From: Escherichia ruysiae
GTDB lineage: Bacteria > Pseudomonadota > Gammaproteobacteria > Enterobacterales > Enterobacteriaceae
Length of the DNA stretch: 64,000 bases
NCBI RefSeq assembly: GCF_031323975.1
Contig: NZ_JAVIWS010000001.1
Span: 2,542,001 to 2,606,000, forward strand
Direction: 5' to 3'
Below, piece after piece: positions 20,250 to 29,962 of this stretch. The position numbers and the translations under genes are program-made. Under the pieces are notes generated by a model, which saw nothing but the letters and a program-made list of their open reading frames with translations, was not told the DNA's origin and made no database searches. How positions within the stretch are numbered: the first letter of the stretch is position 1; the number at the start of each line of letters is the position of its first letter.

Positions 20250-21434
20250 ATGAAAAGGCATAGAAACGTCAATTTATTATTGATGTTGGTATTACTCGTG
20301 GCCGTCGGTCAGATGGCGCAAACTATTTATATTCCTGCTATTGCCGATATGGCGCGCGATCTCAACGTCCGTGAAGGGGCGGTGCAGAGCGTAATGGGCG
20401 CTTATCTGCTGACCTACGGTGTCTCACAACTATTTTATGGCCCAATTTCCGACAGGGTAGGTCGCCGCCCGGTGATCCTCATCGGAATGTCCATTTTTAT
20501 GTTAGCAACGCTGGTTGCGGTCACCACCTCCAGCCTGACGGTATTGATTACTGCCAGCGCAATGCAAGGGATGGGAACCGGTGTCGGTGGTGTGATGGCG
20601 CGTACATTGCCGCGTGATTTGTATGAACGGACACAGCTACGCCACGCTAATAGCATGTTAAATATGGGTATTCTCGTCAGCCCTTTGCTCGCACCACTCA
20701 TTGGCGGTCTACTGGATACCATGTGGAACTGGCGAGCCTGTTACCTGTTTTTACTGGTGCTTTGTGCTGGTGTGACCTTCAGTATGGCACGCTGGATGCC
20801 AGAAACGCGCCCTGTCGATGCACCGCGTACGCGTCTGCTCACCAGCTATAAAACGCTCTTTGGAAATGGTGGTTTTAACTGCTATTTACTGATGCTGATT
20901 GGCGGTCTGGCAGGGATTGCCGCTTTCGAAGCCTGTTCTGGGGTGCTGATGGGCGCAGTATTAGGGCTGAGCAGTATGACGGTCAGTATTTTGTTTATTC
21001 TGCCAATTCCGGCGGCATTTTTCGGTGCATGGTTTGCCGGACGCCCGAATAAACGGTTCTCTTCGTTAATGTGGCAGTCCGTTATCTGTTGCCTGCTGGC
21101 AGGACTGATGATGTGGATCCCCAGCTGGTTTGGCGTAATGAGTGTCTGGACACTGCTCGTTCCCGCAGCATTGTTCTTTTTCGGTGCCGGGATGCTGTTT
21201 CCGCTGGCAACTAGCGGCGCGATGGAGCCTTTCCCCTTCCTGGCGGGCACGGCTGGCGCACTGGTCGGCGGTCTGCAAAACATTGGTTCCGGCGTGCTGG
21301 CGTCGCTCTCCGCGATGCTGCCGCAAACCGGCCAGGGAAGCCTGGGGCTATTGATGACCTTAATGGGAATGTTAATTGTGCTGTGCTGGCTGCCGCTGGC
21401 GACGCGGATGTCGCAGCAGGGACAGCCCGTTTAA
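20250..21434 (+). CDS. emrD: Multidrug/proton antiporter EmrD (MFS)
   Basis: 394-residue, 12-helix DHA1 exporter known from its crystal structure; it exports uncouplers and detergents. The loop 2-3 motif GPISDRVGRRPVI and the motif C-like GMGTGVGGVMAR are present. ATG 20250 gives the K-12 length. Its stop is only 6 bp from the end of the convergent yidF. Confidence 0.95.
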   Translation: MKRHRNVNLLLMLVLLVAVGQMAQTIYIPAIADMARDLNVREGAVQSVMGAYLLTYGVSQLFYGPISDRVGRRPVILIGMSIFMLATLVAVTTSSLTVLITASAMQGMGTGVGGVMARTLPRDLYERTQLRHANSMLNMGILVSPLLAPLIGGLLDTMWNWRACYLFLLVLCAGVTFSMARWMPETRPVDAPRTRLLTSYKTLFGNGGFNCYLLMLIGGLAGIAAFEACSGVLMGAVLGLSSMTVSILFILPIPAAFFGAWFAGRPNKRFSSLMWQSVICCLLAGLMMWIPSWFGVMSVWTLLVPAALFFFGAGMLFPLATSGAMEPFPFLAGTAGALVGGLQNIGSGVLASLSAMLPQTGQGSLGLLMTLMGMLIVLCWLPLATRMSQQGQPV

Positions 21435-21440
21435 CTTACG

Positions 21441-21938
21441 TCACCACAGCATCGTCATCAGCTCCACAGGAGAACGATGCTGCTTTATCAAGTCGCGCAT
21501 TACCCGCATGTGTGGCGCGGAGTGGGAATAAAAAGCCTGATAGCCAGCACAAAGTACCTTATCCGGCTGACCATCCCCGGCATGAGGGCAAAGGAGATAC
21601 CAGTCACACTCCTGACACCCCCTCTGTGGTTGTTGGCTTTCGTTCCCGCACCATTTTTGCAGCGTGACATCAAAAAGCTCGATTGATATACGACTGATAT
21701 CTGTCCGCACCCAACACTCGAACAGGGCGATTAAAAATTGTCCCCATAACTCGGTTGTCACCGACGCTGCCGTCAGCTCGCCTCGGTCATTAAATTCTAT
21801 ATGGGGAATGAGTTGCACGGCGCGGATGCCCCTCTGTTTTAAATTCTTATAAAAATCACCTGGTTGTAATGCATCTTTATACTCTACAACCAGTTTATGC
21901 CTGTCCTCTTTAGCATCTATAACCTGACTTCCTGTCAT
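21441..21938 (-). CDS. yidF: YidF, stand-alone SPASM-like maturase C-terminal domain
   Basis: 165-residue protein, same length as K-12 YidF. I see clear similarity to the C-terminal part of anaerobic sulfatase-maturating enzymes: TELWGQFLIALFECWVRTDI resembles their yG-FL-iFd-Wv-rD segment, then a Cys-rich stretch C-QECDWYLLCPH and LCAGYQAFYSHSAPHMRVM, which matches the LCxGYkxFF-h-xPxM ending. The radical SAM CxxxCxxC core is absent, so it cannot be a complete maturase. It overlaps yidG by 4 nt and a Cys-type sulfatase (yidJ) is 1.3 kb away. Function is inference only. Confidence 0.85.
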   Translation of the reverse strand: MTGSQVIDAKEDRHKLVVEYKDALQPGDFYKNLKQRGIRAVQLIPHIEFNDRGELTAASVTTELWGQFLIALFECWVRTDISRISIELFDVTLQKWCGNESQQPQRGCQECDWYLLCPHAGDGQPDKVLCAGYQAFYSHSAPHMRVMRDLIKQHRSPVELMTMLW

Positions 21939-22297
21939 GTGATTCTCTCAATTAATACGATAAGTTGGTGTATATGCGTAACAGCAAACAGTATTGCGAG
22001 AGATAACACCGCGAGGGAGATCATAAATTTGTCACGGATTACGCAAATTTGGGAAAAATCGCTATTAGCCACATCCATTAAATTACGATTTCGTGTATAG
22101 CGCCAGAGGATTAGTGCCACAAGGGCGAGGATGCCAATAGAAATCCAGAACAATATGCCTGACTGGTGCCAGTTATGTTTGATTGCCAGCGCCATCAACG
22201 CACCGTAGCCCAGCATGGTACGAAACCATGCCAGCGATGTGCGTTCCGGCTGAAGGCCTGGGTCGGCAATCCGTCTGGCTTTGCGGCTATCCGGCAT
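21935..22297 (-). CDS. yidG: DUF202 inner-membrane protein YidG
   Basis: 120 residues with an N-terminal PGLQPERTSLAWFRTMLGYGAL motif (given to 20 or fewer as ERTSLAWFRTMLGYG) and three predicted membrane helices. This is the DUF202 family, whose role is unknown. It overlaps yidH by 11 nt at its start and yidF by 4 nt at its end, so yidH-yidG-yidF form one operon. Confidence 0.92.
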   Translation of the reverse strand: MPDSRKARRIADPGLQPERTSLAWFRTMLGYGALMALAIKHNWHQSGILFWISIGILALVALILWRYTRNRNLMDVANSDFSQICVIRDKFMISLAVLSLAILFAVTHIHQLIVLIERIT

Positions 22298-22634
22298 ACA
22301 ACACCAGTCCCATAACGACCACCGCCACGATCATCAATATTAAGCTGATGATTAATAAGCTGTTTGTGTAGGGTAAATCTTCTTTCAGACGCATCGCTTT
22401 TTCATTGCGTAACCAGCGCAGGTAGCCATACATTGCCAGTCCGCCAGAGAATAAGCATAGCAATAACGCCAGCAGCTCGCGAATGACGGGCGTGGCGAAG
22501 TCTGGCGCAAGTTGATCCAGCCCCACACCTGCTGCCAGAAATCCTAGTGCAGTACGGATCCACGCCAGAAAAGTACGTTCATTAGCCAACGAAAAGCGGT
22601 AATCAGGCGCTTCTCCGAGGCGGGAAATTTTCAT
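22287..22634 (-). CDS. yidH: DUF202 inner-membrane protein YidH
   Basis: 115 residues, paralogue of YidG with the family motif NERTFLAWIRTALGFLAAGV and three predicted membrane helices. First gene of the yidHGF operon and divergent from yidI (107 bp between start codons). The arrangement of two tandem DUF202 genes is usual in enterobacteria; a function has not been shown to my knowledge. Confidence 0.92.
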   Translation of the reverse strand: MKISRLGEAPDYRFSLANERTFLAWIRTALGFLAAGVGLDQLAPDFATPVIRELLALLLCLFSGGLAMYGYLRWLRNEKAMRLKEDLPYTNSLLIISLILMIVAVVVMGLVLYAG

Positions 22635-22741
22635 TGTTGCTCCTTTGCAATTTCACAATAGCGATGTTTTATCCGTCTCTTTTTAGGAATTTCGGTTGAT
22701 GTTTTCTTGATATGCTTTGCCATCCGCTACAAGGAGGTCAG

Positions 22742-23191
22742 ATGGGTATCATAGCGCAAAATAAAATCAGTTCATTGGGCATGCTGTTCGGTGCCATCGC
22801 CTTAATGATGGGGATTATCCACTTTTCATTCGGCTCTTTTTCCGCGCCACCGCCAACGCTTGAAAGCATCGTGGCGGACAAAACGGCTGAAATTAAAAGA
22901 GGTCTTCTCGCCGGAATAAAAGGCGAAAAAATTACCACCGTGGAAAAAAAAGAAACGCCTGATGTCGATAAAATCCTCGATCAAGGCGGTATCGCACTGG
23001 CCATTGCTGCGCTACTTTGCGCATTTGTTGGCGGTATGCGTAAGGAAAATCGCTGGAGCATTCGCGGCGCTCTGGTATTTGGCGGCGGGACGCTGGCTTT
23101 CCATACCTTGCTTTTTGGTATCGGCATCGTGTGCAGCCTTCTACTGATATTCCTGATTTTTTCTTTCCTGACTGGCAGTTCACTGGTTTAA
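22742..23191 (+). CDS. yidI: Inner-membrane protein YidI
   Basis: 149-residue protein with hydrophobic segments at about 10-30, 85-105 and 115-145 and a charged soluble part in between (ADKTAEIKRGLLAGIKGEK). ATG 22742 follows a strong AAGGAGG-type site at 22731-22737, which decides against the 10-codon-longer frame. Function unknown. It converges on yidJ with a hairpin between. Confidence 0.9.
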   Translation: MGIIAQNKISSLGMLFGAIALMMGIIHFSFGSFSAPPPTLESIVADKTAEIKRGLLAGIKGEKITTVEKKETPDVDKILDQGGIALAIAALLCAFVGGMRKENRWSIRGALVFGGGTLAFHTLLFGIGIVCSLLLIFLIFSFLTGSSLV

Positions 23192-23204
23192 GCAGCCTGA
23201 ATAT

Positions 23205-23231
23205 TGCCCGCCAGGTTTCCGCCAGCGGGCA
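23205..23231. terminator. Hairpin between convergent yidI and yidJ
   Basis: TGCCCGC/GCGGGCA 7-bp stem with a 13-nt loop in the 46-bp gap. No good T run on either side, so only a possible terminator. Confidence 0.5.
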
Positions 23232-23237
23232 TCATCG

Positions 23238-24731
23238 TCAGAACTTCTGTTTTTTATCCTCGACTTTCACCCCTTGCGTCGGTAAACCGGTGTCATAGTC
23301 GCGTACCACTGGAGAATAACCATCCTGTGGGCGAGGGCGGAACGCCCCCATCCAGCGCGGTTGCGCATCTTTGCGCCACGGACGGAGGCTCCATTGGTAA
23401 CTGCGGAACGGATCGCGAATTTTGTCCATGTAACCCAATAAGGCGTCATGCATTTTGCTGCGAACGTCGGCAAAACGAATATCGTCGATCAGGTTATGCA
23501 TTTCATTTGGGTCATTACGGCGATCGTAAAGTTCATCACTGGTGAAGAGGTTGAGCACCAGTTTAAAGTCATCCGTCACCCAGCAACGCACCGGAATAAA
23601 GCCGCCAAAGCTGTCATGCTCAATCTCGTAGCGGTTAAATTCCACCATCACGCCGCGTGGCTCTTTCGCTGTGAGGATATTTTCCCCTGGCAATATGTCA
23701 GGTTTTTCAATATCCGCCAGCGCCATCATTGTCGGTAGTAAATCAATATGGCTGACTGGCATATCAACCTGTCGCGACTCTCCTTGTGGCGAGCGGATAA
23801 TCAGCGGGATGCGAGTAATGTCGTCATACATCGCCGCACCTTTGCTAATGAGCTTATGTGCGCCCATCATTTCACCGTGATCGGAGGTATAAATGACCCA
23901 CGTATTTTCACGTTGTTCTGGCGTTAAGGCATTGATGACTCGTCCGATTTGGTCATCAACAAAGTCATTGCAGGCAAAATAGAGCGGATGGTGATAAAGC
24001 CCGTCATCACCGACTGGCGAGGGCATCGCCTGCGACCATAAGCGGTGATGTTCCGGTTTGTTCGCCAGGTCATCCTGTGATTTCTCGCCAAGTTCGTAGT
24101 AAAAATCAGCGTATTTCTCTAAATACTCCACCGGACAGGTGAACGGGTGATGCGGCTCGTCATACGAAACCACCATCAGGAAAGGTTCCTCGGCGCGCGC
24201 GGGCTGTTGCAGAAAATCTACCGCCCGATTGCTGATGCGGTGCGCCCAGGTGAAGGTTTCGTCGATATGGTTCGCCTGTAAATCCTCAACGCTGTTTAGG
24301 CCATTGCGCCACAGGCTGATCTCTTTTTCCGTCAGTTCGCTAAGGTAGTTCGCCCCATCGAACCAGTAATCAGCGTCCCACTCCGGCGGACATTCGCCAG
24401 TGCCGAAATAATCATGACCGTCGAGATGCCATTTGCCGATATAACAAGTGTGATAGCCAGCATCCTTAAAGTAGCGCCCCATGGTGGAGATGTTTTTGCC
24501 CGGCGCGACGTTGTTGGTCCACGGCCCGGACTGGTTAGCGTAGATGCCAGTAAACAGTCCGGCGCGCGCAGGTGTACAAACCGGCGAACAGGTGTAGGCG
24601 GAGTTAAAGCGAATCCCCTCCGCCGCCAGGCTATCAATATTTTTCGTATTCAGCGGCTTACCACTATAGCAACCGACCATATTGGTGGCCTGGGTATCGG
24701 TCATGATGAACAGAAAATTGGGGCGTTTCAT
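23238..24731 (-). CDS. yidJ: Cys-type sulfatase-like hydrolase YidJ
   Basis: 497-residue sulfatase family protein. N-terminal MKRPNFLFIMTDTQ gives the two metal Asp positions (TDTQ), and C52-T-P-A-R56 is the sulfatase signature whose Cys is oxidised to formylglycine. Later metal-site residues appear in YTSDHGEMMG. No signal peptide, so cytoplasmic. ATG 24731 overlaps the end of yidK by 4 nt, so a transporter and a hydrolase are coupled; a sulfated organic compound is a fair guess as substrate. The natural substrate is unknown to me. Confidence 0.93.
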   Translation of the reverse strand: MKRPNFLFIMTDTQATNMVGCYSGKPLNTKNIDSLAAEGIRFNSAYTCSPVCTPARAGLFTGIYANQSGPWTNNVAPGKNISTMGRYFKDAGYHTCYIGKWHLDGHDYFGTGECPPEWDADYWFDGANYLSELTEKEISLWRNGLNSVEDLQANHIDETFTWAHRISNRAVDFLQQPARAEEPFLMVVSYDEPHHPFTCPVEYLEKYADFYYELGEKSQDDLANKPEHHRLWSQAMPSPVGDDGLYHHPLYFACNDFVDDQIGRVINALTPEQRENTWVIYTSDHGEMMGAHKLISKGAAMYDDITRIPLIIRSPQGESRQVDMPVSHIDLLPTMMALADIEKPDILPGENILTAKEPRGVMVEFNRYEIEHDSFGGFIPVRCWVTDDFKLVLNLFTSDELYDRRNDPNEMHNLIDDIRFADVRSKMHDALLGYMDKIRDPFRSYQWSLRPWRKDAQPRWMGAFRPRPQDGYSPVVRDYDTGLPTQGVKVEDKKQKF

Positions 24732-26443
24732 AGGCTATCCTTCGCGTCGGGAGTAAAGGTTACGGCTGGGTCGTGACGATGCCGCCAGCTGTCAAAAATC
24801 AGGTAGACAATCACTACGGCGGCAATGAAATAACTGATCATCGCTAACCAGCGCGTACCGTAGCCGCCGAATTCAGCCAGCCCGGCATAGACGCCAATCA
24901 TCGCGAACAGGATGCCAAATGAGGCGATCTTGACGTTTTTCCACGGCTTCATGTCCACTGCGAATGCATCTTTGAAAGTAAATGGCGTAGCGCGAGGTTT
25001 AATGAAACCGATCACCAACATCACCACCACGTTGATACAGAACGTACAGGCCAGCACATAGAGGAAATGGAAGTCGAACTTCACCAGATAGTTGATGGTG
25101 ATGTAGCTGATTATGCCAATCCCCATCGCCACTTTTGCCGCCAGCGCCGGAATGCGCGGGAAGAAAAAGCCCATAATGATGATGGTAACCAGCGGCACGT
25201 TGTAAATACCGTTGAGCTGTTTCATCCAGCTATACAGCCCCTGCGGCGCGTTGGCGATCCACGGCGCGACCAGCACCGAAACGATGGCGATAAAGAAACC
25301 AAATTTGCGCCCGACGGTGACCAGCTGCTGCGGCTCGGCATTCTGGTTAATGATGCGCCGGTAAATACCCATACTGAATAACGTACTGGCGCTATTCAGA
25401 AAGCCGTTGAAGGTACTGATCACCGCACCAAATAACACCGCGCCGAAGAAACCCACCAGTGGCACTGGCAGAACGTTATTGACCAGCGTCGGGTAGGCCA
25501 TGTCGGCTTTCGGTAGATCCTGATACAGATGAAACGCAATCAACCCTGGCAGCACCAGTACCAGCGGGTCGAGCATTTTCAGCACCGCCGTTAACAGCGC
25601 CCCCTTTTGCCCTTCCGCCAGGCTTTTTGACGCCAGCGTGCGTTGCACGATGCCCTGATTAGTACACCAGTAAAAGGTATTTACCAGAATCAAACCGGTA
25701 AATGCGGCACCTATCGGCAAAGGATCGGTCGGGCCGCCTACTGAGTTTAATTTCTCGGCGTGAACGGTGGTGAGTTGTTCAATACCTTGCAAAAAGCTGC
25801 CCTTACCCATCGCGATCAGGCCGAATACTGGCACCATCAAACCGCCGATAACCAGCCCAATACCGTTGATGGAGTCCGCCACCGCCATTGCGCGCAGCCC
25901 ACCAATCACCGCATACAGAATCCCCGCCAGACCGAGCAAAATCACCAGTAACCAGATAGCCGCGCCATCGGAAAGTTGTAGCGATTCACCCACGTGAAAC
26001 AGGCTGTTGAGCGCCAACGCGCCGGAGTAGAGAACAATCGGCAGAAAGCAGACGCCGGTGGCAATGAGGAAACAGAAGTCGATGATAATGCGCGTAGTTT
26101 TATCATAACGCTCCTCAAGGAAATCGGGGATGGTAGCAATGCCGCGCTTCAGGTAGCGTGGCAAAAAGATCAGCGCGAGGAAGAGCAGCGTCACCGCAGA
26201 AGTGACTTCCCAACCCATCACCGACATGCCGCTTTTGTAGGCTTGCCCGGAAAGGCCGACCAGTTGTTCCGTGGAAAGGTTGGTTAACATTAACGAAGCG
26301 GCAATAACCGGTGCTTTTAGCGATCGCCCTGCAAGAAAATAGCCTTGTTGCGATCCGGTATCCGTTTTACGAACTTTCCACCAGGTGATAACCGCCACCA
26401 GCAGCGTAAAACCGACAAAACTCAAGATTTGTAACGAATTCAT
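24728..26443 (-). CDS. yidK: Sodium:solute symporter YidK (SSS family)
   Basis: 571-residue transporter with 13-14 predicted helices of the sodium:solute symporter family (starts MNSLQILSFVGFTLLVA; NLSTEQLVGLSGQAYKSG in the second helix region; the GLVIGGLMVPV segment). First gene of the yidK-yidJ operon, divergent from the AraC-type regulator gene yidL (166 bp between start codons). Substrate unknown; the sulfatase partner suggests a sulfated or sugar-like compound. Confidence 0.93.
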   Translation of the reverse strand: MNSLQILSFVGFTLLVAVITWWKVRKTDTGSQQGYFLAGRSLKAPVIAASLMLTNLSTEQLVGLSGQAYKSGMSVMGWEVTSAVTLLFLALIFLPRYLKRGIATIPDFLEERYDKTTRIIIDFCFLIATGVCFLPIVLYSGALALNSLFHVGESLQLSDGAAIWLLVILLGLAGILYAVIGGLRAMAVADSINGIGLVIGGLMVPVFGLIAMGKGSFLQGIEQLTTVHAEKLNSVGGPTDPLPIGAAFTGLILVNTFYWCTNQGIVQRTLASKSLAEGQKGALLTAVLKMLDPLVLVLPGLIAFHLYQDLPKADMAYPTLVNNVLPVPLVGFFGAVLFGAVISTFNGFLNSASTLFSMGIYRRIINQNAEPQQLVTVGRKFGFFIAIVSVLVAPWIANAPQGLYSWMKQLNGIYNVPLVTIIIMGFFFPRIPALAAKVAMGIGIISYITINYLVKFDFHFLYVLACTFCINVVVMLVIGFIKPRATPFTFKDAFAVDMKPWKNVKIASFGILFAMIGVYAGLAEFGGYGTRWLAMISYFIAAVVIVYLIFDSWRHRHDPAVTFTPDAKDSL

Positions 26444-26609
26444 CTCATAGCCCTTATTTATGTTTATGTCCCGGACGCATGAATATAGGGAGAGGTAAAA
26501 TGCGTCGGGTCAGGCAGTCAGATTCTTAAAATACAAACGTCATATCCCTGAACGGATTGTTTTCTGTTAAGTTCAGGTTGTGAGCATAATTCGCCGGAGG
26601 GATATTAAA

Positions 26610-27491
26610 ATGAATGGAAAATTGCAAAGTTCGGATGTAAAAAACGATACTCCATACAATATTCCCTTATTGATTAACGAAAATGTGATCTCCAGCGGAA
26701 TTTCTCTAATCTCACTCTGGCACACCTATGCCGATGAGCATTACCGCGTAATCTGGCCGCGAGACAAGAAGAAACCGCTTATCGCCAACTCCTGGGTGGC
26801 GGTGTATACCGTGCAAGGATGTGGAAAAATTCTTTTAAAGAATGGTGAGCAAATAACACTGCATGGCAACTGTATTATATTTTTAAAGCCGATGGATATT
26901 CACTCTTATCACTGTGAAGGTTTAGTCTGGGAACAGTACTGGATGGAATTTACCCCCACCAGCATGATGGATATTCCCGTCGGCCAGCAGAGCATTATTT
27001 ATAATGGCGAATTTTATAATCAGGAACTCACCGAAGTTGCTGAGTTAATTACTTCACCAGAAACAATAAAAAATAATCTGGCGGTCGCTTTTCTGACGAA
27101 AATTATTTATCAGTGGATTTGTCTTATGTACGCGGACGGCAAAAAAGATCCGCAACGGCGGCAAATTGAAAAATTAATTGCCACTTTACATGCCAGCCTG
27201 CAACAACGCTGGAGTGTTGCCGATATGGCCGCCACCATCCCCTGTAGCGAGACCTGGTTGCGTCGCCTGTTTTTACGTTACACCGGTAAGACACCGAAAG
27301 AATATTACCTTGATGCGCGTCTGGATCTGGCGCTCTCACTCTTAAAGCAAGAAGGGAACTCGGTTGGCGAAGTCGCTGATACACTCAACTTCTTCGACTC
27401 CTTTCATTTTAGCAAAGCCTTTAAGCATAAATTTGGTTATGCACCGTCAGCCGTACTGAAGAATACAAACCAGTCACAACCAAAATGGTGA
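26610..27491 (+). CDS. yidL: AraC-family transcriptional regulator YidL
   Basis: 293-residue regulator with an AraC-type N-terminal cupin (HGNCIIFLKPMDIHSYHCEG) and a C-terminal double helix-turn-helix at about 190-285 (WSVADMAATIPCSETWLRR and HFSKAFKHKFGYAPS). ATG 26610 (MNGKLQSSD) is chosen over the longer frame. Divergent from yidK-yidJ, which it probably controls. The last residues (KNTNQSQPKW) differ from the K-12 tail as I recall it, at the point where the K-12 glv genes follow, consistent with a deletion or insertion junction. Confidence 0.93.
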   Translation: MNGKLQSSDVKNDTPYNIPLLINENVISSGISLISLWHTYADEHYRVIWPRDKKKPLIANSWVAVYTVQGCGKILLKNGEQITLHGNCIIFLKPMDIHSYHCEGLVWEQYWMEFTPTSMMDIPVGQQSIIYNGEFYNQELTEVAELITSPETIKNNLAVAFLTKIIYQWICLMYADGKKDPQRRQIEKLIATLHASLQQRWSVADMAATIPCSETWLRRLFLRYTGKTPKEYYLDARLDLALSLLKQEGNSVGEVADTLNFFDSFHFSKAFKHKFGYAPSAVLKNTNQSQPKW

Positions 27492-27526
27492 GAGTGTAAA
27501 TGACTCGATGATGTTCAGAAATACCA

Positions 27527-27555
27527 GGTGGAGTGCCATTTACGGCGACTCCACC
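27527..27555. terminator. Hairpin between convergent yidL and yidE
   Basis: GGTGGAGT/ACTCCACC 8-bp stem in the 74-bp gap. No clear T run; possible shared terminator. Confidence 0.5.
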
Positions 27556-27565
27556 CGGAAAAGAG

Positions 27566-29227
27566 TTAACCGATACTCCAGAAGAGCACCGCCAGTAATT
27601 GGGGGGTGATAATACGCAGGAACATGACTAACGGATAGACCGTGGCGTAAGAGAGCGCCGCCGCACCGCTGGTAGGATGAAGATTATTGGCAAACGCCAG
27701 CGCCGGAGGATCGGTCATAGAGCCAGCCAACATCCCGCACATCGAGAGATAATTCATTTTGGCTAACATCCGCGCCAGAATGCCGACTGTAATCAGCGGA
27801 ACAGCGGTGATCAGGGCACCATAACCAATCCAGCTTAGTCCTTCGCCATTGACCAGGGTATCGACAAAATTCCCACCGGATTTCAGACCCACTACCGAGA
27901 GGAACAGTACGATCCCCAGCTCCCGCAGCGCGAGGTTGGCGCTTGGTGGCATAAACCAGTACAGCTTGCCGATACTGCCAATACGCCCAAGGATCAGCGC
28001 CATAATCAGCGGCCCCCCCGCCAGCCCCAGCTTCAATGCCGCCGGGAATCCAGGCACAAACACGGGAATGGAGCCTAACAACACGCCAAGACCGATACCA
28101 ATAAACACCGGTAACATCTGAACCTGTTGCAGTTTTTGCTGCGCATTACCTAATACATTGGCAACGGCATCAATAGCAGAAGGCCGCCCCACCAGGTTGA
28201 GGATATCGCCAAATTGCAGGCTAATATCGCCACTGGCGACCAGTTCAACCCCGGCACGGTTCAGGCGCGAGATAACAACGTCATAGCGTTCTTTAAAGTG
28301 CAGGTCGCGAATACGTTTACCGAGCACATTTTCATTGGTGACCACCACGCGTTCGACGCGCAAATCGGTGCCTTTCGTTGATAGCGAAGTATCCACCTCC
28401 TGACCAATCACCAACTGTGCATTATGCAAATCCGCAGGCTGTCCCACCAGATGCAGCAAATCGCCAAGTTGGATAATGGTATCTGGCGAAGGTACTTTTA
28501 GGGTTTCTTCTCGTTTCAATCGTGAGCAGATAACTTTATCGCCATTAAGAATTGGCACATCTTTAATGGCTAAATTATGCAAATTAGGGTTTTCAACACG
28601 GATGTTAATCGTCCTGATTAGCGCACCGCCGTTGGTTCGCGTGGACTCGTGCTGCTGGGCCTCAGTCTCAACATTGACGCGGAAAATAACCCGCAGCATC
28701 CACATGGTGAACAAAATCCCACAAATGCCGAATGGATACGCCATCGCGTAACTCATCCCCATCTGATCGACCATCTCCATCGGTGTGCCGAGGTCGCGTA
28801 AGATTTGCTGACCTGCCCCCAATGCTGGCGTATTGGTGACCGCGCCAGAGAAAATCCCCAGCACCACAGGCAGTGGAATATCGAAAAGTTTATGCAAGAT
28901 TGCGGTAACCAGACCGCCGATAATGACTATCAGAACAGCAAACAAGTTGAGGCGTAACCCGGAGACGCGCAATGAGGCAAAGAAGCCCGGCCCCACCTGA
29001 ATCCCGATGGTATAAACAAACAGGATCAGGCCAAATTCCTGGATAACATGCAGCATATCGCTACTTAATGTCATCCCAGCCTGAGAAACGAAATGGCCGA
29101 CGATGATCCCACCAAACAGCACGCCGCCAATGCCTAATCCTATGCCGCGAAACTTGACGTTGCCGATAAACAAACCGACGACCGCCACCAAAGCCAGAAT
29201 ACTGACTGTTAATGCTATATCACTCAT
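27566..29227 (-). CDS. yidE: Putative transporter YidE (AAE family, two RCK_C domains)
   Basis: 553-residue membrane protein of the aspartate:alanine exchanger family: an N-terminal membrane half ([18 protein letters not shown]), two TrkA-C/RCK_C domains in the middle (about 190-370), and a second membrane half with [17 protein letters not shown] 29225-29227 (MSDIALTV) gives the family length. In K-12 glvCBG and yidP lie between yidL and this gene; here yidE directly faces yidL. Substrate unknown. Confidence 0.94.
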   Translation of the reverse strand: MSDIALTVSILALVAVVGLFIGNVKFRGIGLGIGGVLFGGIIVGHFVSQAGMTLSSDMLHVIQEFGLILFVYTIGIQVGPGFFASLRVSGLRLNLFAVLIVIIGGLVTAILHKLFDIPLPVVLGIFSGAVTNTPALGAGQQILRDLGTPMEMVDQMGMSYAMAYPFGICGILFTMWMLRVIFRVNVETEAQQHESTRTNGGALIRTINIRVENPNLHNLAIKDVPILNGDKVICSRLKREETLKVPSPDTIIQLGDLLHLVGQPADLHNAQLVIGQEVDTSLSTKGTDLRVERVVVTNENVLGKRIRDLHFKERYDVVISRLNRAGVELVASGDISLQFGDILNLVGRPSAIDAVANVLGNAQQKLQQVQMLPVFIGIGLGVLLGSIPVFVPGFPAALKLGLAGGPLIMALILGRIGSIGKLYWFMPPSANLALRELGIVLFLSVVGLKSGGNFVDTLVNGEGLSWIGYGALITAVPLITVGILARMLAKMNYLSMCGMLAGSMTDPPALAFANNLHPTSGAAALSYATVYPLVMFLRIITPQLLAVLFWSIG

Positions 29228-29379
29228 CGTCCATTTCTCTTGAAATAACATTTTAATTACCAGGGATTATGGCTGAATCGGTGAAGCAGATTTGCCTTAT
29301 GGCGCACATTATCACGGGAAAGAGAGTGCCGGAACATCTTAACCTGACGAAAATTAATACAGAGTTGAAGATGGTTGAT

Positions 29380-29407
29380 AAAAAAAGCCCCACCAGGCTG
29401 GCGGGGC
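29380..29407 (-). terminator. Rho-independent terminator of ibpAB
   Basis: Read leftward: stem GCCCCGCC/GGTGGGGC with a 5-nt loop followed by a seven-T run (A run 29380-29386), 16 nt after the ibpB stop. Confidence 0.88.
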
Positions 29408-29422
29408 AAAAAGAATAGCTAA

Positions 29423-29851
29423 TTAGCTATTTAACGCGGGACGTTCGCTGATAGCGATACGCTGCGCAGCGATGGGTTCAGGCTCATTACGAATTAAATC
29501 AATATGCAGCAAACCATTAACGAAGGTTGCGCCAGAGACTTCCATATTTTCAGCCAGCGTAAAGCTCAGACTAAATGGCTGATTCATAAGCCCTTGATGC
29601 AACCATTTTTTCTCTTCTTTTGGCTGCTCAGGCGTGCCTTTTACGCTCAGGCGCGTACCTTCCAGTTGAATCTCTAAATCTTCCTGACGGAAACCAGCCA
29701 ACGCCAGGGTAATGCGGTAGTGGTTATCGTCGCTTTTCTCAATGTTGTACGGCGGGAAGCTCTGGCTTTCACCGGCGTTTTGCAATGCGTTAGCCAGTTT
29801 GTCAAAACCGATCCATTGACGCATCAGTGGGGATAAATCGAAGTTACGCAT
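29423..29851 (-). CDS. ibpB: Small heat-shock protein IbpB
   Basis: 142-residue holdase of the HSP20 family that binds aggregating proteins in the cytoplasm and hands them to DnaK/ClpB. The alpha-crystallin domain spans about 35-125 ([19 protein letters not shown] and [11 protein letters not shown]); the C-terminal IxI-like motif is RIAISER. ATG 29849-29851 is chosen with GAAGGAGAAATGACT upstream. Second gene of ibpAB; its leader is also known to be temperature-sensitive. Confidence 0.97.
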
Positions 29852-29962
29852 AGTCATTTCTCCTTCTAAGAAGCGAGTAAGTACCTGCAAATCCGAAGAT
29901 TCGCATATGCTCCCTGACGGCGAGCATGGAAATGTCAGGCCGCGCCTGGCGGCCTTAGAGAA

